Part shown: positions 17,222-25,968 of the stretch, piece by piece
Layout: every line of letters begins with the position of its first letter
Numbering within the stretch: position 1 is the first letter of the stretch
From: Streptomyces actinomycinicus
Lineage (GTDB): Bacteria > Actinomycetota > Actinomycetes > Streptomycetales > Streptomycetaceae
DNA length: 64,000 nt
Direction of reading: 5' to 3'
Assembly (NCBI RefSeq): GCF_016741775.1
Contig: NZ_JAERRK010000013.1
Location: 145,508 to 209,507 of the forward strand
The notes under the pieces: generated by a model
Databases searched by the model: none
Seen by the model: only the letters and a program-made list of their open reading frames with translations
What the model was told of the DNA's origin: nothing
Translations under genes and position numbers: made by a program

Positions 17222-18640
17222 TCAGCCCATCTCCTCCAGGGACTTGCCCTTCGTCTCCTTCACGAACTTCAGGACGAACGGGATGGAGAGCGCGGCGAAG
17301 ACCGTGTAGATCACGTACGTGCCGGACAGGTTCCAGTCGGCCAGCGAGGGGAAGCTCGCGGTGATCGCCCAGTTGGCGACCCACTGCGCGGCGGCGGCCA
17401 CGCCCAGCGCGGCGGCACGGATCCTGTTCGGGAACATCTCGCCGAGCATGACCCAGACGACCACGCCCCAGGAGAGGGCGAAGAAGAGGACGAAGACGTG
17501 GGCGGCGACCAGGGCGACCCAGCCCTGGGTGCTCGGCAGCTTGCCGTCGACCAGGTGGTAGCTGAACGCCCAGGCCTCCAGGGCGAGGCCGACGGCCATG
17601 CCGACCGAGCCGATCAGGGCGAGCGGCCTGCGGCCGATGCGGTCCACGAAGATCATGGCGATCACGGTGCCGACGATGTTGATGATCGACGTCGTGAAGG
17701 AGTAGAAGAACGAGTCCGTCGGGTCGACGCCGACCGACTGCCACAGCGTCGAGGAGTAGTAGAACGCGACGTTGATGCCGACGAACTGCTGGAAGACCGA
17801 CAGGCCGATGCCGACCCAGACGATCGGCTTGAAGAAGAAGCCGCCGCCCAGCAGGTCCTTGAAGGACGACTTGTGCTCGCTCCGCATCGCGTGCTCGATC
17901 TCGGCGACGCGGGCGTCCAGGTCGGTGCCCTTGCCCTCGACCTCGGCGAGGATCTCCTTGGCGCGCTCACGCTTGCCGACGGAGAGCAGGAAGCGCGGGG
18001 ACTCGGGGATCGCGAGCGACAGCAGGCCGTACAGGACGGCCGGGACGACCATCACGCCGAGCATGACCTGCCAGGCCTCCAGGCCCATCAGCTTGCCGCG
18101 CTGGTCGCCGCCGGCGGCGTTGAGCAGGCCCCAGTTGACCAGCTGCGAGATGGCGATGCCGACGACGATCGCGGCCTGCTGGAAGGAGCCGAGCCGGCCA
18201 CGGTAGGCGGGCGGGGCGACCTCGGCGATGTAGGCCGGGCCGATCACGGAGGCCATGCCGATGGCGAAGCCGCCGACGATGCGCCAGAAGGCGAGGTCCC
18301 ACAGCGCGAACGGCAGCGCGGAGCCGACGGCGCTGATGGTGAAGAGGACCGCGGCGATCTGCATGCAGCGGATGCGGCCGATGCGGTCGGCTATGCGGCC
18401 GGCGGTGGCGGCGCCGATGGCACAGCCGATGAGGGCGATCGCGATGACCTGGGCCAGAGCGGCGGAACCGATGTCGTAGCGGTCCCGGATGGCCTCGACG
18501 GCGCCGTTGATCACGGAGCTGTCGTAGCCGAAGAGGAAACCGCCCATGGCGGCAGCCGCTGCGATGAAGATGACGTGCCCGAGATGTTCGGGATGAGCCG
18601 TTCCGGCTCCTGACTGAGGTGCCTGCGTCGTGCTGGTCAC
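17222..18640 (-). CDS. glcP: Glucose permease GlcP (MFS sugar porter)
   Basis: This 472-residue transporter belongs to the sugar porter branch of the major facilitator superfamily. It has 12 hydrophobic segments, GRIADRIGR in the first cytoplasmic loop, PESPRFLL after helix 6, DRIGRRPL in the second half and KETKGKSLEEM at the C-terminus. In S. coelicolor the glcP gene next to smc (SCO5578, from memory) is the main glucose-proton symporter, so I assign glcP by similarity and place. The start is GTG 18640 with GAGGAG upstream. A good promoter with a palindrome at the predicted start lies about 110 nt upstream. Confidence 0.88.
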   Translation of the reverse strand: MTSTTQAPQSGAGTAHPEHLGHVIFIAAAAAMGGFLFGYDSSVINGAVEAIRDRYDIGSAALAQVIAIALIGCAIGAATAGRIADRIGRIRCMQIAAVLFTISAVGSALPFALWDLAFWRIVGGFAIGMASVIGPAYIAEVAPPAYRGRLGSFQQAAIVVGIAISQLVNWGLLNAAGGDQRGKLMGLEAWQVMLGVMVVPAVLYGLLSLAIPESPRFLLSVGKRERAKEILAEVEGKGTDLDARVAEIEHAMRSEHKSSFKDLLGGGFFFKPIVWVGIGLSVFQQFVGINVAFYYSSTLWQSVGVDPTDSFFYSFTTSIINIVGTVIAMIFVDRIGRRPLALIGSVGMAVGLALEAWAFSYHLVDGKLPSTQGWVALVAAHVFVLFFALSWGVVVWVMLGEMFPNRIRAAALGVAAAAQWVANWAITASFPSLADWNLSGTYVIYTVFAALSIPFVLKFVKETKGKSLEEMG

Positions 18641-18742
18641 GTGAATCTCCTCGGGCCGCGGCAACGCTGCCGTGGGTGGGGGCGAGCCCTTCCAGGTCTT
18701 CCGTGGTGCGGACCTCCACACCGCCTACACCTGAAGGTAAAA

Positions 18743-18752
18743 GCAACGTTGC
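18743..18752. promoter_or_regulatory. Palindrome at the predicted glcP transcription start
   Basis: GCAACGTTGC is a perfect 10-bp palindrome with a central CG, as in LacI-family operators. It begins 2 nt downstream of the glcP -10 box and so covers the predicted start point. The binding protein is unknown. Confidence 0.5.
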
Positions 18753-18754
18753 AG

Positions 18755-18782
18755 AGACTATGCCTTCAAGTTTCGAAGTCAA
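18755..18782 (-). promoter_or_regulatory. Candidate glcP promoter
   Basis: On the minus strand a -35 TTGACT (18782-18777) and a -10 TAGTCT (18760-18755) are 16 nt apart in an A/T-rich patch. Around and upstream of the -35 several CTTGAA/CTTTGAA-type repeats occur (18762-18865). Confidence 0.6.
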
Positions 18783-18866
18783 TACTTCAAAGCCTGTGAG
18801 TTTTTCGATACGCCTACCGACTCGATGTTCAAGAAGTGAACACAGAGTCAGTTGATCTTGAAAGGC

Positions 18867-21800
18867 TTAGCGAAGCCGCTGAGAGATGACCTTGGACACG
18901 CCGTCGCCCTGCATGGAGACGCCGTAGAGCGCGTCGGCGACCTCCATCGTGCGCTTCTGGTGCGTGATCACGATCAGCTGCGAGGCCTCCTGCAGCTCCT
19001 GCATGATCCGGATCAGCCGCTGGAGATTGGTGTCGTCCAGGGCGGCCTCGACCTCGTCCATCACGTAGAACGGGCTCGGCCGGGCCTTGAAGATCGACAC
19101 CAGCAGCGCGACCGCGGTCAGCGAGCGCTCACCGCCCGACAGCAGGGAGAGCCGCTTGACCTTCTTGCCCGGCGGACGCGCCTCGACGTCCACGCCCGTG
19201 GTCAGCATGTTGTCGGGATCGGTCAGCACGAGACGGCCCTCACCACCGGGGAACAGCCGGCTGAACACGCCCTCGAACTCCCGGGCCGTGTCCCGGTAGG
19301 CCTCCGTGAAGACCTGCTCGACGCGCTCGTCGACCTCCTTCACCACCTGGAGCAGGTCGGCGCGGGTCTTCTTCAGGTCCTCCAGCTGTTCGCTGAGGAA
19401 CTTGTGCCGCTCCTCCAGCGCCGCGAACTCCTCCAGCGCCAGCGGATTGACCTTGCCCAGCTGCTGGTACGCCCGCTCGGCGGCCTTGAGCCGCTTCTCC
19501 TGCTCGGCCCGCGCGAAGGGACGGGGCTGGTTCCGCGGGTGTTCCGGGTCGTCGGGCAGCTGTTCACCGTCGGCGGGGGGCGAGGGCGGCACGAGCTGGT
19601 GCGGCCCGTACTCCGCGACCAGCCCTTCCGGTTCGACACCCAGCTCCTCCAGCGCCCTGGTCTCCAGCTGCTCGATCCGCAGCCGCTTCTCGGCGCCGAG
19701 TACCTCACCGCGGTGCACCGAATCCGTCAGCTTGTCGAGTTCGGCCTTCAGATCCCGTCCCGCGGTGCGCGCGGAGGCCAGATCCTGTTCGCGGCGGGCC
19801 TTGGCGGCCTCGGCCGCGGCGCGCTCCCGCTCGGCGCGGGCCAGGGACACCTCGACGTGTGCGAGCAGCTGGCGGGCGCCGGAGCCGACGGCCCGCGCGA
19901 CCTCCGCCTCGTGCCGCAGCCGGGCCCGGCGCTGCTCGGCACGCGCGCGTGCCTCGCGTTCGGCGCGGGCGGCCCGGTCGAGCGAGTCGGCACGGCCGGC
20001 GAGCCCCTTGACCCGCTCCTCGTGCGTACGGACCTGAAGGCGGGCCTCCATCTCCGTCTGCCGGGCGTTGGCGCCGTCGGCGGCGAGCCGGTCCCGCGCG
20101 GAGGTGTCGGGCTCCTCCTCCACCGGCATCTCCTCGGCGACGGCCAGCCGCTCGGCGAGTTCCTCGGCCTCCTGTACGGCCTTCTCCAGCGCCTCCTGTG
20201 CGCGGGCGGCCGCCGCGGCCGAGCGCTCGGCCTCCCCGGCGGCACCGCGGGCCTGGCCGGCGAGCCGGCCGAGCTGCTGGGCCACGGCCGACTTCTCCCG
20301 GTCGGCGGCGCGGCGGTGCTCCGCGAGTTCGTCCACGAGGGCGGCGGACTGCCTGCGGCGTTCGGCCGCGGCCTGCTGGGCCTCGGCCAGCTCCGTGCAG
20401 CGGACCTCCAGCTCGGCCAGCTCGGCGGCGGCCTCGTCGACGGAGGCCTGCACCTCCAGCAGGCTGGGCGCCCCGGCCGAGCCGCCGTGCGCGTAGCGGG
20501 CGCCGAGGATGTCGCCCTCGGCGGTCACCGCGGTGAGGTGGGGGTGCGCGTGGACGAGGTCTTCGGCGTCCTCGAGGGTGCCGACGACCACGGTTCCTTG
20601 CAGGAGGCTGTGGACGGCGGGCATGAGGTCGGCGGGGCCGGTGACGAGGGTGGCCGCGGGGAGAGGGGTGCCGGCGGGTGGTGCGTCGGGGACGGGGTGG
20701 TGGGGGCCCCCGTAGGGTGCTCGGCCGCCGTTGTCGGGCGCGGCAGCGTGGGGGCTAGGCGCGCCGTTCCCCGCGCCCCTGTCAGGCGCTCGGCCGCCGT
20801 CGTCGGGTGCGGCAGCGTGGGGGCTAGGCGCGCCGTTCCCCGCGCCCCCGTCGGGCGCTCGGCCGCCGTCGTCGGGTGCGGCAGCGTCCGGGCTTGGCGC
20901 ACCGTTCGCCGCGCCCCCCTCGGGCGCTCGGCCGCCGTTGTCGGGGGCGGGGGGTGGGTGGGGTGAGTCTTCCGGGGGGGTGGTCAGGAGGAGGGTTGCT
21001 CGGCCGCCGTCCTGTTTGCGGAGGAGGCGGATGGCCTCGGCCGCCGTTCTCGGGGTGGTGACGGCGATCGCGTCGGCCGCCGTGCCGAGGGCCGCGGCCA
21101 GGGGGATCTCGTAGCCCGGGGTGATCGTCAGCAGTTCCGCTGCCGGGCCGAGTACTCCGGTGAGCCGGTCCCGTGCGGCCAGCAGTATGCCCGTGCCGTC
21201 CTTGCGGCGCAGGCCGAGCGCCAGCGCCTCGTGGCGGGCCTGGGTCGCGGCCCGGCGGCGTTCGGCCGTGGTGGCCGCCTCGCGGGCCGAGCCGAGGGCG
21301 GCCTCGGCGTCGGCGAGCTGTCGCCGGGCCGCCTCGTGCTGTCCGGCCAGTTCCGCGTCGCCGGCGTCGAGTCCGTCGACCTCGGCCTGCAGGGCCTCGT
21401 ACTCCTCCTGGGCGCGCGCCGCCCGTTCCTGGGCCTCGTCCCGGGCCGTGGCCAGGCGGTCGATCTCGGACTGGGCGGAGGCGGCGCGGGAGCGGGCGGC
21501 GTTGACCTGCCCGGACAGGCGGGCCAGGCCCTCGCGGCGGTCGGCGATGGCGCGGGCGAGGTCTTTGAGCCGGCGCTCCTCCACGGCCAGCTCGCGCTCC
21601 AGTTCGGCACGGTGGGCGACGGTGTCGTCCAAGGCGTGCTGTGCCGCGTCCAGGGCGGCCTCCAGCTCGGCCTCCTGCTCGCGGATGCGGGCGGCCTCGC
21701 GTTCCATGTCCTCGGGGTCCCGGCCGCGCCGCTCCTCGGCGGGCACGGAGGTGGCGCTGTGCACGCGGGCGTCGGCCAGCGAGACGGTGCCGCGGACGCG

Positions 21801-22694
21801 CTCGGCCAGCTGGGACAGCTCGTACCAGGTCTGCTGGGCGCGCTGGAGGCGTGGTGTGAGCTGCCGTACCTCGTCCTCCAGCAGGGCCTCCCGCTGGAGC
21901 GCCTTCTTCAGCTCCTGCTCGGCGGCCTCCTTGCGCTCCTTCAGGGCCGCCTCGTCGGCGACCTCGGCCTGCAGGGCCTCGCGGAGTCGTACGAGGTCGT
22001 CGGCGAGCAGGCGCAGACGGGCGTCGCGGAGGTCCGCCTGGATGACGGCGGCCCTGCGCGCGACCGCGGCCTGGCGGCCCAGGGGCTTGAGCTGGCGGCG
22101 CAGTTCGTCCGTCAGGTCCTGCACGCGCGCGAGGTTGGCCTGCATCGCGTCCAGCTTGCGGAGCGCCTTCTCCTTGCGTTTGCGGTGCTTGAGGACGCCC
22201 GCGGCCTCCTCGATGAAGGCGCGGCGGCCCATGGGGTCCGCGTGCAGGACGGAGTCGAGCTGGCCCTGGCCGACGATGACGTGCATCTCGCGGCCGATGC
22301 CGGAGTCGGAGAGGAGTTCCTGGATGTCCAGGAGGCGGCAGGTGTCGCCGTTGATCTGGTACTCGCTGCCGCCGTTGCGGAACATGATCCGCGTGATGGT
22401 GACCTCGGCGTACTCGATGGGCAGGGCCCCGTCGGAGTTGTCGATGGTCAGGGACACCTCGGCGCGGCCCAGCGGCGGGCGGCCGGTGGTGCCGGCGAAG
22501 ATGACGTCCTCCATCTTGCCGCCGCGCAGCGACTTGGCGCCCTGTTCGCCCATGACCCAGCTGAGCGCGTCCACGACATTGGACTTGCCCGAACCGTTCG
22601 GACCGACGACACACGTGATGCCCGGCTCGAACCGGAGCGTGGTCGCGGATGCGAACGACTTGAACCCGCGGAGGGTCAGGGCCTTGAGGTGCAC
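18867..22694 (-). CDS. smc: Chromosome segregation ATPase SMC
   Basis: SMC forms the condensin core that organises and segregates chromosomes. The 1275-residue protein has Walker A GPNGSGKS (about 32-39), long coiled coils, a central hinge, the ABC signature LLSGGERSL (near 1185) and Walker B FYVMDEVEAALDD. The S. coelicolor protein is, from memory, about 90 residues shorter. The excess is explained by a proline/glycine/alanine-rich insert in the hinge (residues about 580-675) made largely of 23-residue tandem repeats. The start is GTG 22694. It lies head-to-tail behind a small coiled-coil gene, with a terminator between them, and 226 nt upstream of glcP. Confidence 0.97.
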   Translation of the reverse strand: MHLKALTLRGFKSFASATTLRFEPGITCVVGPNGSGKSNVVDALSWVMGEQGAKSLRGGKMEDVIFAGTTGRPPLGRAEVSLTIDNSDGALPIEYAEVTITRIMFRNGGSEYQINGDTCRLLDIQELLSDSGIGREMHVIVGQGQLDSVLHADPMGRRAFIEEAAGVLKHRKRKEKALRKLDAMQANLARVQDLTDELRRQLKPLGRQAAVARRAAVIQADLRDARLRLLADDLVRLREALQAEVADEAALKERKEAAEQELKKALQREALLEDEVRQLTPRLQRAQQTWYELSQLAERVRGTVSLADARVHSATSVPAEERRGRDPEDMEREAARIREQEAELEAALDAAQHALDDTVAHRAELERELAVEERRLKDLARAIADRREGLARLSGQVNAARSRAASAQSEIDRLATARDEAQERAARAQEEYEALQAEVDGLDAGDAELAGQHEAARRQLADAEAALGSAREAATTAERRRAATQARHEALALGLRRKDGTGILLAARDRLTGVLGPAAELLTITPGYEIPLAAALGTAADAIAVTTPRTAAEAIRLLRKQDGGRATLLLTTPPEDSPHPPPAPDNGGRAPEGGAANGAPSPDAAAPDDGGRAPDGGAGNGAPSPHAAAPDDGGRAPDRGAGNGAPSPHAAAPDNGGRAPYGGPHHPVPDAPPAGTPLPAATLVTGPADLMPAVHSLLQGTVVVGTLEDAEDLVHAHPHLTAVTAEGDILGARYAHGGSAGAPSLLEVQASVDEAAAELAELEVRCTELAEAQQAAAERRRQSAALVDELAEHRRAADREKSAVAQQLGRLAGQARGAAGEAERSAAAAARAQEALEKAVQEAEELAERLAVAEEMPVEEEPDTSARDRLAADGANARQTEMEARLQVRTHEERVKGLAGRADSLDRAARAEREARARAEQRRARLRHEAEVARAVGSGARQLLAHVEVSLARAERERAAAEAAKARREQDLASARTAGRDLKAELDKLTDSVHRGEVLGAEKRLRIEQLETRALEELGVEPEGLVAEYGPHQLVPPSPPADGEQLPDDPEHPRNQPRPFARAEQEKRLKAAERAYQQLGKVNPLALEEFAALEERHKFLSEQLEDLKKTRADLLQVVKEVDERVEQVFTEAYRDTAREFEGVFSRLFPGGEGRLVLTDPDNMLTTGVDVEARPPGKKVKRLSLLSGGERSLTAVALLVSIFKARPSPFYVMDEVEAALDDTNLQRLIRIMQELQEASQLIVITHQKRTMEVADALYGVSMQGDGVSKVISQRLR
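20721..20945 (-). repeat. 69-bp tandem repeats inside the smc hinge
   Basis: Three units of 69 bp begin at 20721, 20790 and 20859, and a partial fourth begins at 20928. They encode a 23-residue repeat with consensus APDDGGRAPDGGAGNGAPS followed by PHAA. Units differ by a few bases. The core resembles short GC-rich repeats (with GTTCCCCGCGCCCC) that I remember as dispersed between genes in Streptomyces. The frame is kept because 69 is a multiple of three. Confidence 0.9.
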
Positions 22695-22825
22695 GCCGCT
22701 GGACTCTACCTGCCGCCGCTATCTCACTCCACGAACACTCGCAACCCCACGGTTTCGTCATTGAACATGCAGGGCACACCAGACGTTAAAGAGAGTGAAA
22801 GGATGCGCGGGGGAGAAAGAAAGAA

Positions 22826-22843
22826 GGGACGCCGAAGCGTCCC
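22826..22843 (-). terminator. Rho-independent-like terminator
   Basis: On the minus strand a perfect 7-bp stem, GGGACGC with GCGTCCC and a 4-nt loop, is followed by a pyrimidine run TTCTTTCTTTC. It lies behind the small coiled-coil gene and ahead of smc. Confidence 0.75.
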
Positions 22844-22942
22844 TTGCAGCTCTGACGGCCGGGTTGCAGCCGTCTGATCAACTGAGCGGTTGATACGGGC
22901 AGCCTGCTCGCTGCGACTGCTGGTCGTGGAGCGATGCAGCGA

Positions 22943-23146
22943 TCAGGTGAGCGCAGGCTCCGCCTGGTGTGCGTCGATGCTCTCCATGATCCTGTCCTGA
23001 GAGGCGGCAGCCGACAGCGCTTCGTTCTCCGCCTGGATCCGTACCAGCTCGGACTCCAGGTCCTGGACGCGCTGCTGCAGCCGTCGCATCTCGGCGAGGA
23101 GTCGAGGGTCGGAGCCGCCGACGTAACCGAGAAGCGCCTTTGCCAT
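22943..23146 (-). CDS. Small conserved coiled-coil protein
   Basis: This 67-residue protein begins MAKALLGYVGGSDPRLL and continues as one amphipathic helix with heptads of leucine and other hydrophobic residues (about 18-48: MRRLQQRVQDLESELVRIQA). It has no membrane segment. The ATG at 23146 has GGAGGA at good distance and decides the start; longer upstream reading has no support. I recall a protein of this kind upstream of smc in many Streptomyces, but its function is not known to me. A terminator follows. Confidence 0.82.
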   Translation of the reverse strand: MAKALLGYVGGSDPRLLAEMRRLQQRVQDLESELVRIQAENEALSAAASQDRIMESIDAHQAEPALT

Positions 23147-23527
23147 GATGGATGGTCCTCCACACTGAGTGACCGACCGATGCGGTGTGGGTCGTGAGGG
23201 ATTCGCACCCGCGGTGCTTGGCACATCCGGGTGTTGCTTTGCTGTTGCTCCATGCCAAACAGCTAGGGTGCGCGGGGCTTTCAGCGTCTCACCAAAAAGT
23301 TTGACGGTCAACACGATCACGCCCTGTATTGGGGGGCAAACCGGGGCGCGCGGCCGGGAACACGGCGGCGACGGGACTCATCCGGGCCCTCAGGGCGTGA
23401 CGATCAGCTGTATCAGCGGAGCCTCCCATGCCGGGCCGTTCTTGGCAACCACCAGGTCGTTTCTGCTTTCTGCAGGTGCCGGCGGCGGCTCACCGCGGTC
23501 CGGCCGGCGCGGCTTCACGGAAGGGGC
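23147..23527. other. Spacer between the small coiled-coil gene and acylphosphatase gene
   Basis: In 381 nt I see no gene. The part around 23290-23320 is A/T-richer and probably holds the promoter of the small gene. On the minus strand TTGACC at 23314-23309 could be a -35, without a convincing -10. Confidence 0.4.
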
Positions 23528-23809
23528 TCAACGGATGGCGAAGCCGTCGTAACCGCCGCGAGGTGTGTCCCAGATCTCGGTGACACCCTCCACGCGCCCG
23601 GGCGTGTCGTCACCCTGGAGCCAGTCCAGCAGCCCCTCGCAGCCCTCCCGCGCCCCCTCGGCGACCACCTGGACCCGGCCATCGGCCAAATTGAGAGCAA
23701 AACCACTCAGGCCGCCGATCTCCAGTGCCTTGGCACGCGTGAACCAGCGGAAACCCACACCCTGCACGTGTCCACGCACCCAGGCGACCAGTCGCACTTC
23801 CTCGCTCAT
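23528..23809 (-). CDS. acyP: Acylphosphatase
   Basis: This 93-residue enzyme hydrolyses acyl phosphates. It has the signature VRGHVQGVGFRWFTR with the catalytic arginine at 21, and GFALNLADGRVQV with the catalytic asparagine at 40. No ribosome-binding site precedes the ATG. Instead a -10 hexamer TAGGTT (23821-23816) ends 6 nt before it, which suggests a leaderless mRNA. Confidence 0.93.
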   Translation of the reverse strand: MSEEVRLVAWVRGHVQGVGFRWFTRAKALEIGGLSGFALNLADGRVQVVAEGAREGCEGLLDWLQGDDTPGRVEGVTEIWDTPRGGYDGFAIR

Positions 23810-23899
23810 GGGTGCAACCTAACCGGCCGATGTCGTTCGGGACACATCGCCCCGAAGCGGTATGGGGTACCGTCCGGACCCAATGCATCGCATATGAAA

Positions 23900-23919
23900 A
23901 CTCACTCGATCGAGTGAGT
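23900..23919. promoter_or_regulatory. 20-bp perfect palindrome in a divergent promoter region
   Basis: ACTCACTCGATCGAGTGAGT reads the same on both strands. It lies between the divergent acylphosphatase and CAP-domain genes, 90 nt from one start and 86 nt from the other. It is more likely an operator than a terminator, because both genes run away from it. Confidence 0.6.
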
Positions 23920-24005
23920 CGGGTTGGCCGCCGGGAGTCGCTCGCCACGAGCCGCTCGCCGTGCAGGCACCGGTCGAACCGCGCGCACGAGGAAGAGGGC
24001 AGGAC

Positions 24006-25265
24006 ATGGGACGCCACCGACGCTCAGCCGCCGGCCGCGCCGCCACGGGCCGCGCCGACGAGGCCGCGCAGACGCACGGCTCCGCCGCCGAGAACGACGA
24101 CCGCCCCGGGCACTCCTCCGCGCAGTCGTCCGCGCCCACGCCGGACGGCGAACGGCAGATACCCGTGGGCATCGCGCCCTACCTGAATCCCGAGGCCTAC
24201 GCCGAGACCACGGCCAAGGCCCAGGCCTACCTCTTCTCGACCGAGGACGAACGGGCGTCCGCCAGGTCGATGACCCCGTCCGCCTCCGCGAGCGGCGGTT
24301 TCACCCCGGACGGCGGCTCGCCCCACGGCCAGCCGCGTCGGCGGACGGCCGGGCGGCCGGTCCGCGCGGGCCTGCTCGGGGTGTCCGCGGCCGTCGCGCT
24401 CGGCACGGTCGCGGTGGCCACCGGTGTGCTGCCGGGCCTGGAGAACTACCAGCTCGGCGGCAGTTCGCACACCGCCGGCCGGGACCGGGTGCAGTCCGTG
24501 GGCTCCCCCGGAAACACGGCCAGTGAGCAGGGCGGCACCTCGGGCAGCGCCGACAGCGGCGGCAAGGACACGGCCGGCGGCGCCCCCGCCCGCACCGAGT
24601 CCCCGAGCCCCTCCGGCTCCGCCTCCGCGTCGCCCTCGCCCTCCGCCTCGAAGCCGGCCTCCCCCCGGCCGACCCCCTCGAAGAGGGTCACGAAGGCTCC
24701 GGCGCCGCGGACCACGCCGTCCAGGCAGACCGCACCGGACAAGCCGAAGGCCACCCCGTCGACGAAGCCCGGCCCGACCACGAAGCCCGGCACAAACACG
24801 AAGCCCGGCCCGACCACGAAGCCCGGCCCGACGACGAAGCCCACCGAGGCGCCGGCGCCGACCACCTCGCCGGGGACGGTGACGCGGGAGGCCGCCGCCG
24901 AGGCCGAGGTGCTGAAGCTCGTCAACGAGGAGCGGACGAAGGCGGGCTGCAGCCCGCTGTCGGCGAACTCCGCGCTGACCGGGCTGGCCGGGGCGTTCAG
25001 CGACGACATGGCCGCGCGGGGCTTCTTCGGCCACACGGACCCGGACGGCAGGACTCCGTGGGACCGGGCCGCGGTGGCCGGCATAACCGACCTGGGCGGC
25101 GAGAACATAGCCCGCGGCCAGGCCGACGCGGCGGCCGTGATGCAGGCCTGGATGAGCAGCCCCGGCCACCGCGCCAACCTCCTGAACCCCGACTTCAAGA
25201 CCCTCGGCGTCGGCGTCCACTTCGGCCCCGGCGGCCCTTGGTGGACGCAGGACTTCGGCTACTGA
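24006..25265 (+). CDS. CAP-domain (SCP/PR-1-like) extracellular protein
   Basis: The 419-residue protein has a polar N-terminal region, a single transmembrane or signal-anchor helix (about 119-141), a long Ser/Pro/Thr-rich linker and a C-terminal CAP domain (about 300-419). The linker contains repeated TKPGPTTKPG units. The domain shows LVNEERTKAGCSPL, GFFGHTDPDGRTPWDR, GENIARGQ and SPGHRANLLNP, typical of bacterial CAP proteins (YkwD type). The role may be at the cell surface, but the biochemical function of bacterial CAP domains is unsettled. ATG 24006 follows GGCAGGAC. Only 12 nt separate its end from the converging flavodoxin gene. Confidence 0.88.
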   Translation: MGRHRRSAAGRAATGRADEAAQTHGSAAENDDRPGHSSAQSSAPTPDGERQIPVGIAPYLNPEAYAETTAKAQAYLFSTEDERASARSMTPSASASGGFTPDGGSPHGQPRRRTAGRPVRAGLLGVSAAVALGTVAVATGVLPGLENYQLGGSSHTAGRDRVQSVGSPGNTASEQGGTSGSADSGGKDTAGGAPARTESPSPSGSASASPSPSASKPASPRPTPSKRVTKAPAPRTTPSRQTAPDKPKATPSTKPGPTTKPGTNTKPGPTTKPGPTTKPTEAPAPTTSPGTVTREAAAEAEVLKLVNEERTKAGCSPLSANSALTGLAGAFSDDMAARGFFGHTDPDGRTPWDRAAVAGITDLGGENIARGQADAAAVMQAWMSSPGHRANLLNPDFKTLGVGVHFGPGGPWWTQDFGY

Positions 25266-25277
25266 GACTGGTCGTCC

Positions 25278-25862
25278 TTACGCGGCGGCCCGCCCGCGCG
25301 CGAACACCCTCGCCGTCTCCGTCACCCGGCGGCCCAGGTGCTCGGCGGTGAGGATGTCCGCCTTGTGGACGGCCTCGGGGCCCTCGTCGCTGTTGGTCTG
25401 GGCGGCGGCTCCGGCGAAGAAGCCGAGGCGGTTGAGGTCGTTCTCGGAGCCCGTGCTGCTGTTCCAGCCGGGGAGCAGGCCGAGGTTGACCCAGTGCATG
25501 CCGTGCTGGGCCGCGAGCGTCTGGAAGAACTGCAGGGTGTGCAGCTTGTCGCCGCTCTTGGAACCCGAGTTGGTGAAGCCGGCGGCCAGCTTGTCCTTCC
25601 AGCCCTGGCCGAACCAGCGCGTGGAGGTCGTCTCGGCGAAGACGTGGAAGGCGCCGGAGGCGGTGCCCATGTAGGTCGGTGAGCCGAAGACGATCGCGTC
25701 GGAGCGGTCCAGCGTCTCCCACTGCTCCTCGGTGATCTCGTCCACCTTGATCAGGTGCACCTCGGCGCCCGCCTCGAGGGCACCGGTGCGGACGGCTTCG
25801 GCGATGACGGCGGTGTGGCCGTAGCCGGAGTGGTAGGCGACGGAAACGACAGGGGTGGTCAT
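25278..25862 (-). CDS. Flavodoxin / NAD(P)H:quinone oxidoreductase-like protein (WrbA type)
   Basis: The 194-residue protein has the flavodoxin-like FMN phosphate loop region YHSGYGHT near the N-terminus and the GSPTYMGTASGAFH segment typical of WrbA-like quinone reductases. Such enzymes reduce quinones by two electrons. The ATG at 25862 is preceded by GAGGAG. It is divergent from an HxlR-family regulator, with a clean palindrome between them, so this regulator probably controls it. Confidence 0.88.
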   Translation of the reverse strand: MTTPVVSVAYHSGYGHTAVIAEAVRTGALEAGAEVHLIKVDEITEEQWETLDRSDAIVFGSPTYMGTASGAFHVFAETTSTRWFGQGWKDKLAAGFTNSGSKSGDKLHTLQFFQTLAAQHGMHWVNLGLLPGWNSSTGSENDLNRLGFFAGAAAQTNSDEGPEAVHKADILTAEHLGRRVTETARVFARGRAAA

Positions 25863-25908
25863 AGCGGACTCCTCGTATGGGCAGCTCGAAAGCACTGAGT
25901 CCAGGAGA

Positions 25909-25929
25909 GCACTAACTAGTAGTTAGTGC
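25909..25929. promoter_or_regulatory. Operator-like palindrome between the flavodoxin gene and hxlR-type gene
   Basis: Arms GCACTAACT (25909-25917) and AGTTAGTGC (25921-25929) are perfect with a 3-nt spacer. On the minus strand the sequence TTGCAC overlapping one arm could be the -35 of the flavodoxin gene. The most likely ligand is the HxlR-type regulator encoded 40 nt away. Confidence 0.72.
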
Positions 25930-25968
25930 AACCTCGCGGTTAGCGCTGCATGGGCGTACGCTTGTGAT

